Shown here: positions 25,022-34,419 of the stretch, in pieces
Layout of the letters: each line of letters starts with the position of its first letter
How positions within the stretch are numbered: the stretch's first letter is position 1
Assembly (NCBI GenBank): GCA_036417435.1
Contig: CM070904.1
Span: forward strand, 43,531,908-43,595,907
Source: Inia geoffrensis
Taxonomy: Eukaryota > Chordata > Mammalia > Artiodactyla > Iniidae
Reading direction: 5' to 3'
DNA: 64,000 bases
Program-made: the position numbers and the translations under genes
The notes under the pieces: generated by a model
What the model was told of the DNA's origin: nothing
The model's input: the letters and a program-made list of their open reading frames with translations, nothing else
Databases searched by the model: none

Positions 25022-25496
25022 AAAACTTTTCAGGGTCTTCCCTTGTGGGAAAAAATTTACGTAAATTTTTCCACAGTTTCCCAATTTAAGTCTTCAGTAC
25101 TCTTCACTGCTTTGAGACTTTATTTTAAAGAGGGAAATAAAGATTTTATAGTTTACATAATGATGATATGATTGCAAATGTTAAGATAAAAACAAGATAA
25201 AAAATTAAACCATGTAGATTTTAAAATTAACAATTTCTTCAAAGAAATTTTCCTCTTTAAAACAATCACATAGGGGCTTCCCTGGTGGCACAGTGGTTGA
25301 GAGTCCGCCTGCCGATGCAGGGGACACAGGTTCGTGCCCTGGTCTGGGAAGATCCCACATGCCGCGGAGCAGCTAGGCCTGTGAGCCATGGCCGCTGAGC
25401 CCGTGTGTCCAGAGCCTGTGCTCTGCAACGGGAGAGGCCACAACGGTGAGAGGCCCGCATACCACAAAAAAAACAAATTAAAAAAAAACTTTTCAG
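25022..25496 (+). mobile_element. Retrotransposed SINE with 225 bp of 5' flanking sequence
   Basis: The unit is bounded by a perfect 12-bp TSD, AAAACTTTTCAG, at 25,022-25,033 and 25,485-25,496. Between them lie a 16-base stretch resembling a SINE head (GGTCTTCCCTTGTGGG), then 225 bp of non-SINE sequence (25,050-25,274), then a complete CHR-1 SINE with A-rich tail. The 225 bp match 47,426-47,650 with only three substitutions, and both copies join a SINE at the same base. The TSD location shows that this copy is the derived one and that the flank moved together with the SINE. It appears to be a 5' transduction: a transcript starting upstream of the SINE was copied back into DNA. Confidence 0.85.
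25275..25484 (+). mobile_element. CHR-1-like SINE (in the transduced unit)
   Basis: Complete SINE with head GGCTTCCCTGGTGGCACAGTGG, box B GGTTCGTGCC and tail AAAAAAAACAAATTAAAA. It has no TSD immediately at its own 5' end, consistent with being the 3' part of a larger inserted unit. Confidence 0.95.
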
Positions 25497-25654
25497 TGAC
25501 ACTGACATCATCATTTCTTCATTACTCCCTCATTATTCAAATCTCAAAATGAAAGATATTGACATATCCGAGGATTTATTTCCAACTCCTGGCTTACATC
25601 CTGACTCACAGCTTTAAAATTTGCTGAAAAGATTTTAGGTATCAGAGAAGATTG

Positions 25655-25860
25655 TATGAAGTGTTTCTAAAATTTGGGGTATCTAAAAACCACCTTAGAA
25701 GCTTGTTAAAATGAAAGTTCCCAGGTCTGATCTTGGACATGGATGAGTGATTTACTGGGTCTTGAAGGATACCTGATAACAAGCATTTTAAACAAGAATT
25801 CTAGGTGAGACAGTCTAAAACAAGTTAGCCACAGACCACACTGTGAGAAATGGTACAGTA
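25655..25860 (+). mobile_element. MER5A-like hAT element
   Basis: Ordered MER5A blocks: GTGTTTCTAAAATTTGGGGT, AGAAGCTTGTTAAAATG, CCCAGGTCTGATC, and the right end CACACTGTGAGAAATGGTA. Diverged and non-coding. Confidence 0.7.
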
Positions 25861-26186
25861 CTAGGGATACAGAAAGAGTGCACAGAGGACAGCTTCAGCT
25901 TCTGTACTATTTGTGAAAACTACTGTTGGTCTTCAACCCAGACTAGATAAAGACAAGGTGTAACACTCATGACACTAAAACTTCTGTAAGGGTTACTCTC
26001 CTGGGTAACTCGATACCTTTTATTTACCTTGGGTAATCCAGTATTGTCTTGGAGTGCTTTGCACTTGGAATTTAGCTTGGATTAAGTTAAACAACCTTCT
26101 CTTCTCTCTCTAAGCACATTGCTAAATTCAGCATGTTTCATGTATCTTAAATAACAATTTAAAGGATAAAAGCCAACATTATTTCT

Positions 26187-26400
26187 TTTTTTTTTTTTTT
26201 TTTTTTTGTGGTACACGGGCCTCTCACTGTTGTGGCCTCTCCCGTTGCGGAGCACAGGCTCCGGATGCACAGGCTCAGCGGCCATGGCTCGTGGGCCCAG
26301 CCACTCGGCAGCATGCCGGATCTTCCAGAACTGGTGCACGAATCCGCGTCCCCTGCGTCGGCAGGTGGACTCCCAACCACTACGCCACCAGGGATGCCCA
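26187..26400 (-). mobile_element. CHR-1-like SINE
   Basis: Minus-strand SINE with a T tail of about 21 bases, GTGGTACACGGGCCTCTCAC and head complement CCACCAGGGATGCCC. TSD CCAACATTATTTCT (14 bp, perfect) at 26,173-26,186 and 26,401-26,414. Confidence 0.95.
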
Positions 26401-26414
26401 CCAACATTATTTCT

Positions 26415-28227
26415 GAGTGAGGGAAAAACTGTTAGAATTTTCTAAGGAGCAGAAATAAACATGTAGGTAAGAGACTCTAGCAGATACAAATCATTTTAAA
26501 TTTTTTCAAAGGACTCTTGAACATCTAATATGAAAAGTGATGTAAATAAGGACACTTTTATAGTGTTGGACCGAACTCTTATAACACATGGAACACTGGA
26601 TTAAGGAGAAATAAAAACAGTGGTGACTGAAAAGTATGTAAAAAGAGATGAAAACACACGGATTTTATAGGTCTTTCTTTACATTTTCTAGCAAAGAGAG
26701 TATATAGTGAAATGTCAAGTTGAAATAAAACACACTTTTACCCTTTTATATCTTACCAAATTATTTTTCCCCTTTGTAGCATAGGTAATATAGATTGGTT
26801 AGCATTTTCAAATAAATGTCTCTAGAAAAAAATGTTGCCTATAAAATAGACAAAGCCAAAATGGATATTTATAAAACCCTGACTATATCCTTTTATACTT
26901 ATCATTGCTTCTCAAAATAAATCCCCACATGTAATAAATCTGTGTTATAGATGATGAACATCCAACTAGTTGAACGACTGAAAATTTTACTTAAATGTTT
27001 AATATGTAATCAGAACCAAACTGATCATTAATTATGTAGGAAATAATTTTTGTGTGGAATCTACAGAAACTCCAAATAGAAACAGACCATTACCAAAACA
27101 ACTCTTTTTTTTCCCACAAAATAAGTAGCAGGAAAATTAGATGAACTCAAGAAATAATAATACTTGGAGCAGGTACTGAATTTCCTTATTTTTTCACCTA
27201 TGAAGACCTCATTGGTCCTATTATCAAGTTTAAAAAATCTTAAATTATTGAGTCATGAACATTAAGGAATTACTTTCTCATGAATTACTGACACTTGATT
27301 GCATTAGTTACATATTCATTTCACTGCCGTAATTCAAACCCAACTTTAACTAAATCTATGGTGCAGAGATAGACCTGCTGCAGTTACAGATTTATTGATA
27401 GAGATTTAAGAGGTCTCTGCTGTATTCAAATTACTTTATATCCATTTAACACATTTTCTCTAATTAAAAAGTAAGACTTCACTTTCTTGCTCGTCTCCCT
27501 GTGTGTATGCTGGGGCCATTTAGCTCAAAGAAAAAGTGACAGATCGAATGAAAATGTTAAAACATAAATTACATACTTAATTAAGTTGCTTTCTTTGTAT
27601 TTAGAAATGGAATCTGATAAAAATTTAAATTTTAGTAAATGGGTCCTGATTTTCTGTATATTCATTTCCCAAGTTAATAATACCTTACATATAGAAAATG
27701 TCTAAGGCAAATTAAGAGACACATGGGTTTTCAATTAGATCTAATTGAAGGGAAACACCCCCATTGTCAGGGTACTCAACTGATTTGTACAGTCAGTTGA
27801 GATAGTGGAATGTTAGCCTACAGCTTTATTTCAAATTCATTTACTTCTGAAGTTAAACCTAAAGATTTCCCAGAATGAGAGAAAATAACAGAAGCTCTTC
27901 ATCTCATCTTTGAAAACTTGAATGGTGGTCTTGGATTTTGACCTACACATTTAGGTTTAACACAGGACTACCTAACTAGTAGATTTCACCAAAATGGTTC
28001 TGATTTACATCAAGAGCCAGGAACTCATGATTCTCTAAGTAGCTACTCAAAGGAGACTCCTGTTGCCACACAGAGAGGTAAGAAACTTTAATCACATTAG
28101 GTTATATCCTAAGACTCCAACTGCTCTAGAGTATGCAACCACAGCTATAGATGTTCAGTTCAATGATAACATTTAGCTAATGAGACCAAAGATCTAACCA
28201 GCTGCCTTTATTCTATTCCACAGCCAC
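26415..28227. other. Unassigned AT-rich sequence
   Basis: No gene or repeat family was recognised in about 1.8 kb. Confidence 0.5.
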
Positions 28228-28345
28228 CGATTTCACTTATTTTTTCATTCATTTATTCTTTCATTGACACTCCCTGATGTGCCTGGCACTCTGGGATGGA
28301 AGCTGGAGTTATTAATATATATAAAAGAAAAACACCCATCAGGGA
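28228..28345 (+). mobile_element. LINE2-like short fragment
   Basis: TTTTTCATTCATTTATTC, CTGATGTGCCTGGCACTCTG and GGATGGAAGCTGGAGTTA follow the LINE2 3' consensus order. It is short and old. Confidence 0.5.
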
Positions 28346-29079
28346 GTACTAGAAAAAGTTTACTTCATCATTTTCCAGACGTGCCATCAGTTCTAGCAGT
28401 ACATTAGCATCCAAGGAAGTGTACTAAGTCAAGGCTTTTAGATATTAAATATAGTGATAATGAAAACAGTCAAAGACATAAAACTCACAAATGTACAGGT
28501 GCCACGGAGATAATGGAAATGAGTAAAAGGATCAATAAATATTGTGGTGGGCTTGAAGGTACAGCCTGCCTTGCAGAATTTCAATCTACTGCTGCCAAAT
28601 CTAATTTTTAAGAGAGGATGGTAATTCTGGGTTTTTTGTTTGTTTTTTTTTATGTGACTCTCATGTTTTATTTAATAATTGCTCAATTTAAAAATCAAAC
28701 AAAACAATGTGATGGCCAAAATTTATTTGGCCTCCAGATATGAACTAATAGCCATAATTTATCAACTTCTATCATAAGGCCCAAATCAGCAAAATTATTG
28801 AGATCCTAAGTTGTTTCTTTCTTTAAACAATAACAGTTTGGTGAGTGCTTTGAGCAGAGCATATGTTGCTATATATACAGATGAACAAATTTATGGTTGT
28901 GTTTTAATAAATGGATAATTCTGTACTTAACATTTTTAAAAGTTCTTTTTTTTTACAGTTGATAATATGTTTCAGGATCATTTTATGTTAGTATATGAAG
29001 CAGTATATTTGTTACTATAACTATGGTTTATATTCCTTCGTATGGATATACCATACATTGACTTGCCAATTCCCCCTTT
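28346..29079. other. Unassigned sequence
   Basis: AT-rich sequence with T-runs at 28,640 and 28,948; nothing supported. Confidence 0.5.
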
Positions 29080-29163
29080 TTTTTTTAATTGAGGGTATAG
29101 TTGATTTACAATATTATATAAGTTTCAGGTATACACCATAGTGATTCACAATTTTTAAAGATT
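29080..29163 (-). mobile_element. LINE-1 3' end, minus strand
   Basis: TTTTTTTTAATTGAGGGTAT and AGTTGATTTACAATATTATA form the complement of an L1 3' terminus with its tail. It directly abuts the plus-strand L1 at 29,166. Confidence 0.65.
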
Positions 29164-29165
29164 AT

Positions 29166-31100
29166 ACTCCAATTTACCATTGCAAGAAAAAAAATAAGAT
29201 ATCTAGGAAAAAAACTACCTAAAGAGACAAAATACGTGTATGCAGAAAATTATAAGACACTGATGAAAGAAATTAAAGATGATACAAATAGATGGAGAGA
29301 TATACCATGTTCTTGGATTGGAAGAATAAACATTGTGAAAATGATTTTAATACCCAAAGCAATCCACAAATTCAGTGCAATCCCTATCAAACTATCACTG
29401 GCATTTTTCGCAGAACTAGAACAAAAAATTTCACAATTTGTATGGAAACACAAAAGACCCCGAATAGCCAAACCAATCTTGAGAAAGAAAAAGGAGCTGG
29501 AGGAATCAGGCTCCCTGACTTCAGACTATACTACAAAGCTACAGTAATCAAGACAGTATGGTACTGGCACAAAAACAGAAATATAGATCAATGGAACAGT
29601 ATAGAAAGCCCAGAGATAAACCCATGTACATATGGTCACCTTATCTTTGATAAAGGAGGCAAGAATATACAATGGAGAAAAGACAGCCTCTTCAATAAGT
29701 GGTGCAGGGAAAACTGGACAGGTACATGTAAACATATGAAATTAGAACACTCCCTAACACCATACACAAAAATAAACTCAAAATGGAATAAAGACCTAAA
29801 TGTAAGGCCAGACACTATCAAACTCTTAGAGGAAAACATAGGCAGAACACTCTATGACATAAATCACAGCAAGATCCTTTCTCACCCACCTCCTAGAGAA
29901 ATGGAAATAAAAACAAACAAAAACAAATGGGACCTAATGAAACTTTAAAGCTTTTGTACAGCAAAGGAATCCATAAACAAGACGAAAAGACAACCCTCAG
30001 AATGGGAGAAAATATTTGCAAATGAAGCAACTGACAAAGGATTAATCTCCAAAACTGACAAGCAGCTCAGGCAGCTCAATATCAAAAAAGCAAACAACCC
30101 AATCCAAAAATGCACAGAAGACCTAAACAGACATTTCTCCAAAGAAGATATACAGATTGCCAATAAACACATGAAAGGATGCTCAACATCACTAATCATT
30201 AGAGAAATGCAAATCAAAACTACAATGAGATATCATCTCACACCGGTGAGAATGGCCATCATCAAAAAATCTAGAAACAATAAATGCTGGAGAGGGTGTG
30301 GAGAAAAGGGATCACTCTTGCACTGCTGGTGGTAATGTAAATTGATACAGCCACTATGGAGAACAGTATGGAGGTACCTTAAAAAACTAAAAATAGAACT
30401 ACCATACGAACCAGCAATCCCACTACTGGGCATATATCCTGAGAAAACCATAATTCAAAAAGAGTCATGTACCACAATGTTCACTGCTGAGAGCCTTACA
30501 ATAGCCAGGACATGGAAGCAACCTAAATGTCCATCAAAAGATGAATGGATAAAGAAGATGTGGCACATATATACAATGGAATATTACTCAGCCATAGAAA
30601 GAAAGGATATTGAGTTATTTGCAGTGAGGTGGATGGACCTAGAGTCTGTCATACAGAGTGAAGTAAGTCAGAAAGACAAAAACAAATACCGTATGCTAAC
30701 ACATATATACGGAATCTAAGAAAAAAAAAAGTCATGAAGAACCTAGTGGCAAGACGGGAATAAAGACAGAGACCTACTAGAGAATGGACCTGAGGATATG
30801 GGAAGAGGGAAGGGTAAACTGTGACAAAGTGAGAGAGTGGCATGGACATATATACACTACCAAACGTAAAACAGATATAGCTAGTGGGAAGCAGCCACAT
30901 AGCATGGGGAGATCAGCTAGGTGGTTTGTGACCACCTAGAGGGGTTGGATAGGGAGGGTGGGAGGGAGGGAGATGCAAGAGGGAAGAGATATGGGAACAT
31001 ATTTATATGTATAACTGATTCACTTTGTTATAAAGCAGAAACTAACACACCATTGTAAAGCAATTATACTCCAATAAAGTTGTTTAAAAAAATAAAAAAG
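29166..31100 (+). mobile_element. 5'-truncated LINE-1, ORF2 C-terminal part and 3' UTR
   Basis: About 1.9 kb of L1. The reading frame covers the C-terminal third of ORF2 (motifs [65 protein letters not shown]), ending at the natural stop near 30,719. The 3' UTR runs to CCAATAAAGTTGTTTAAAAA. Frameshifts near 29,540 and 29,950 and a stop in the CWW*CK stretch near 30,335 inactivate it. The endonuclease and the catalytic reverse-transcriptase core are absent by truncation. In the intact element ORF2 provides endonuclease and reverse transcriptase for L1 and SINE mobility; this copy cannot. Confidence 0.9.
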
Positions 31101-31202
31101 ACTGGGAGAATTAAAGTAGTAAAATCCATGCAAGAAATTGCCTACAAGGTGAGATCTTGGTCAAACAAGTTAAGATCTCTATGGCGAGACATTTGACTGA
31201 GT

Positions 31203-31404
31203 ATTTTTGGCGGGGGTTCGTGGGCCTCTCACTGTTGTGGCCTCTCCCGTTGCGGAGCACAGGCTCCGGACACGCAGGCTCAGTGGCCATGGCTCACAGG
31301 CCCAGCTGCTCCGCGGCATGTGGGATCTTCCCAGACCGGGGCACGAACCCGTGTCCCCTGCACCGGCAGGCGGACTCTCAACCACTGCGCCACCAGGGAA
31401 GCCC
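31203..31404 (-). mobile_element. CHR-1-like SINE with almost no tail
   Basis: Minus-strand SINE, TSD TTGACTGAGT at 31,193-31,202 and 31,405-31,414 (10 bp, perfect). The T-rich tail is only a few bases (ATTTTTGG), followed by CGGGGGTTCGTGGGCC. The tail has probably shrunk after insertion. Confidence 0.95.
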
Positions 31405-31555
31405 TTGACTGAGTTTTTTAAGTACTAGAATTTCGTAGCCCAAATTATTCCCAATTAATGAATGAACTAGTGCCAGGAATGTGGCAGAGCTAAGCTCTCA
31501 GTCAGGTTGTCTTAGCTGACTTTAAAGAAGAATCTTAAAAATAGAGAAATGTGGT

Positions 31556-32066
31556 AGGGAGAATGATGGGCTGCAAAAAATGTCCATATCCTATTTCTCA
31601 GAACTTGTGTATAGATTAGGTTACATGGAAAAGACATTAAAATTATGGTAGCAGATATAATTAGGGTTGCTAATCAGTTGACCTTCTATTACAGAGCCTA
31701 TCCAGGATTATCAAGGTGAGCCCAAAGTAATCACAAGTGTCCTAAAATATGGAAGAGAGGGGCAGAAGAGTCAGTATCAGAGTGATGTGATGTGAGAAAG
31801 ACCCAACTGGCTACTTATAGGTTTGAAGATGGAAGGGCCCATGAGCCAAGGAATGCAGGCAGCCTCTAAAAGCTTTGAAAGGCAAGAAAATTTATTTTTT
31901 CTTAGAGCCCCCAGAAAGGAACGTATTTCTACTGGCACTTTGATTTTAGCTCAGTAAGATCCATTTCACACTTCTGAACTCCAAAACTGTAAAATAAAAA
32001 CTTCATTTTCTTTTAAGCCATTAAATTTGTGTTAAGTTGGTACAGTAGTAATAGAAAACTAATATG
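31556..32066 (+). mobile_element. MLT1-like (MaLR) LTR
   Basis: The layout matches an MLT1-type LTR: GTGGTAGGGAGAATGATG, AATCACAAGTGTCCTAAAAT, GAGCCAAGGAATGCAGGCAG, CTGAACTCCAAAACTGTAAA, and AGTAATAGAAAACTAATATG at the 3' end. No coding sequence. Confidence 0.7.
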
Positions 32067-32489
32067 AGAACCAAGTAATACATTATGATTGATAGAAAGA
32101 TAATACAATCCTTTCCCTTCATCTCCCCCAACACACATACTTTTTGGTGTCAAATTAAGGCAAGGGGAGTTGATAATATACACAAAATCTAAAGTGATCA
32201 CAGTCAAAAGTCAAAATCCAAGAGACAAACTGTAAGATCAGAAACTTTATAAGGTTGACTTCTTTAAGAAGGTACAGATCTCAGAGAACTAGGTAACTTT
32301 GGATAGACAGAAAAAAAGAGAAAAACATTTCAACTGAGGGGCTGCTCCTAGGTAAGAGCAGAAGGCTGGGAATTCAGTGTTCAGATAATAGAGAGGAGAA
32401 CACACAGATCTAGAGGAAGGCATATGTGAAGAACGGTAAGACAGATAATGACCATGTATTGTGTGTGAGAGGCACATCTGTCAAATCAC

Positions 32490-32600
32490 CACACATTGAA
32501 TGCCCATTAAATTCCAGGCACCATTCAAACAGTGGAGATACAGTGGTAAACAAGACAGACAAGGCACCTGATCTCCTACTGAGTATATTCTAGCAGGGGT
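32490..32600 (+). mobile_element. LINE2-like fragment
   Basis: TTGAATGCCCATTAAATTCC, AGGCACCATTCAAACAGTGG and ACAGTGGTAAACAAGACAGA follow the LINE2 3' consensus. Diverged. Confidence 0.6.
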
Positions 32601-32747
32601 GTATTTTTAGAAAGTGCTTTTATTGATTATTAATTCATTTCATCTCATTAATTGCTACAACCATCATACAAGGTTGAGACATACAAGGTAAGAACTAGGA
32701 CATTCTCGTTTTACAGGTGAGCACAAAAGGGCTTAAGAATTTCTTCA

Positions 32748-33405
32748 GCTATCATCAAAAAGTCTACAAATAATAAAGGCTGGAGAGGGTGTGGAGAAAA
32801 AGGAACCCTCCTACACTGTTGGTGGGAATGTAAATTGGTATAGCTACTACAGAGAACAGTATGGAGGTTCCTTAAGAAACTAAAAATAGAGCTACCATAT
32901 GATCTTGCAATTCCACTCCTGGGCATATATCCTGGAAAAATGAAAACTCTAATTCAAAAAGATACATGCACCCCATTGTTCATTGCAGCAGTATTTACAA
33001 TAGCCAAGACATGAAAGTAACCTAAATGTGCATTGACAAGTGAATGGATAATGAAGATGTGATATATATATACAATGGAATATTACTCAGCCATAAGGAA
33101 GAATGAAGTAATGCCATTTCAGCAACATGGGTGAAACTAGAAATTCTCATACTAAGTAAGTCAGACAGAGAAAGACAAATATCATATGATATCCCTTATA
33201 CGTGGAATCTAAAAAAAGATACAAATGAACTTATTTACAAAACAGAAATAGACCCACAGACATAGCCTTATGGTCACCAAAGTTTGGGACTAACACATAC
33301 ACACTACTCTGTATAAAGTAGATAACCAACAAGGACCTATTGTATAGCACAGGGAACTATACTCAATATTTTGTAATAACCGATAAGGGAAAATAATCTG
33401 AAAAA

Positions 33406-33460
<55 letters not shown>

Positions 33461-33538
33461 GATATCTCTGAATGACTGTGCTGTATCCTGAAACTAACAT
33501 GACACTGTAAATCAACTCTACTTCAATAAAAAAAATAA
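32748..33538 (+). mobile_element. 5'-truncated LINE-1 inserted in MIR
   Basis: About 790 bp, from the distal ORF2 region (CTATCATCAAAAAGTCTACA) to the tail AATAAAAAAAATAA. TSD AAGAATTTCTTCA (13 bp, perfect) at 32,735-32,747 and 33,539-33,551. The 3' UTR contains a TA microsatellite at 33,411-33,457. The ORF2 remnant is broken. Confidence 0.9.
33411..33457. repeat. (TA)n microsatellite inside L1 3' UTR
   Basis: About 23 uninterrupted TA units in the L1 at 32,748-33,538, expanded from a short TA tract of the element. Confidence 0.95.
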
Positions 33539-33779
33539 AAGAATTTCTTCAAGGTCACATAACAGTAGGTGGTAGAACCAAGATTTGAACTCAGACCATG
33601 TTAGTCAAAGCCTACATACTTAATCGCTATGCTGCCTGCTAACAAGGGGAGAAAAGTTTGGGTGGAGAAGGTGACCTAGATAATAGATGACTTTGATATA
33701 TTAAAGGTCTTCATTTAAAAACGTCACAAATAATGACAAAAACTGCCCTTTACAAAGCAATCCTTTGGTATTATATATT

Positions 33780-33932
33780 ATGCTAAGTATAGATTTTCTA
33801 CAGTCCTCAAGGCAATCCTGCAAGATGGGTATTATTCCCATTTTACAGATGGAGAAACTAAAGCTCAGAGATCGTAAGTGATTGCCCAAGGCTACCCAGC
33901 AAGTAAGTGTCAGAGCTGAAATCAAAACCTTG
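33780..33932 (+). mobile_element. MIR SINE fragment
   Basis: Well kept MIR core: TATTCCCATTTTACAGATGG, AGAAACTAAAGCTCAGAGA, TGCCCAAGGCTACCCAGCAA and GTCAGAGCTGAAATC. It is cut off on the right by the L1 at 33,937. Confidence 0.85.
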
Positions 33933-33936
33933 TTTG

Positions 33937-34190
33937 CATGGACATATACACACTACCAAATGTAAAATAGATAGCTAATGGGAAGCAGCTGCACAGTGCA
34001 GGGAGATCAGCTTGGTGCTTTGTGACCACCTAGAGGGGTGGGATAGGGAGGGTGGGAGGGAGACGCAAGAAGGAGGGGATATGGGGATATATGTATACAT
34101 ATAGCTGATTCACTTTGTTATACAGCAGAAAGTAACACAACATTGTAAAGCAATTATACTCCAATAAAGATGTTAAAAATCAAAAACCAA
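33937..34190 (+). mobile_element. LINE-1 3' UTR fragment
   Basis: GCATGGACATATACACACTA through GGGAAGCAGCTGCACAG to the end CCAATAAAGATGTTAAAAAT and an A-rich tail. It is severely 5'-truncated. The next SINE landed in its tail. Confidence 0.85.
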
Positions 34191-34204
34191 AAAAAACATG
34201 TTTG

Positions 34205-34405
34205 GGCTTCCCTGGTGGCGCAGTGGTTGAGAGTCCGCCTGCCGATGCAGGGGACGTGGGTTCGTGCCCCGGTCCGGGAGGATCCCACATGCTGCGGAGC
34301 GGCTGGGCCCGTGAGCCATGGCCGCTGAGCCTGCGCGTCCGGAGCCTGTGCTCCGCAGCGGGAGAGGCCACAACAATGAGAGGCCCGCGTGCCGCAAAAA
34401 AAAAC
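34205..34405 (+). mobile_element. CHR-1-like SINE
   Basis: Box A (TGGCGCAGTGG, 34,216-34,226) and box B (GGTTCGTGCC, 34,259-34,268) are intact. TSD AAAAAACATGTTTG at 34,191-34,204 and AAAAAACGTGTTTG at 34,406-34,419 (one mismatch). It was inserted in the tail of the preceding L1, a typical A-rich target. Confidence 0.95.
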
Positions 34406-34419
34406 AAAAAACGTGTTTG

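Larger units (their letters stand above)
32605..33632 (+). mobile_element. MIR split by a LINE-1
   Basis: A MIR reads from 32,605 to the target site and resumes at 33,552 with GGTCACATAACAGTAGGTGG and ATTTGAACTCAGACCATG. The two parts join cleanly when the L1 and one TSD copy are removed. Confidence 0.7.

Noticed and set aside
29292..29948. Longest open frame in the window (218 codons)
   Set aside because: It lies in the LINE-1 ORF2 remnant, begins out of the ORF2 frame and enters it only after a frameshift; it is not a host gene.
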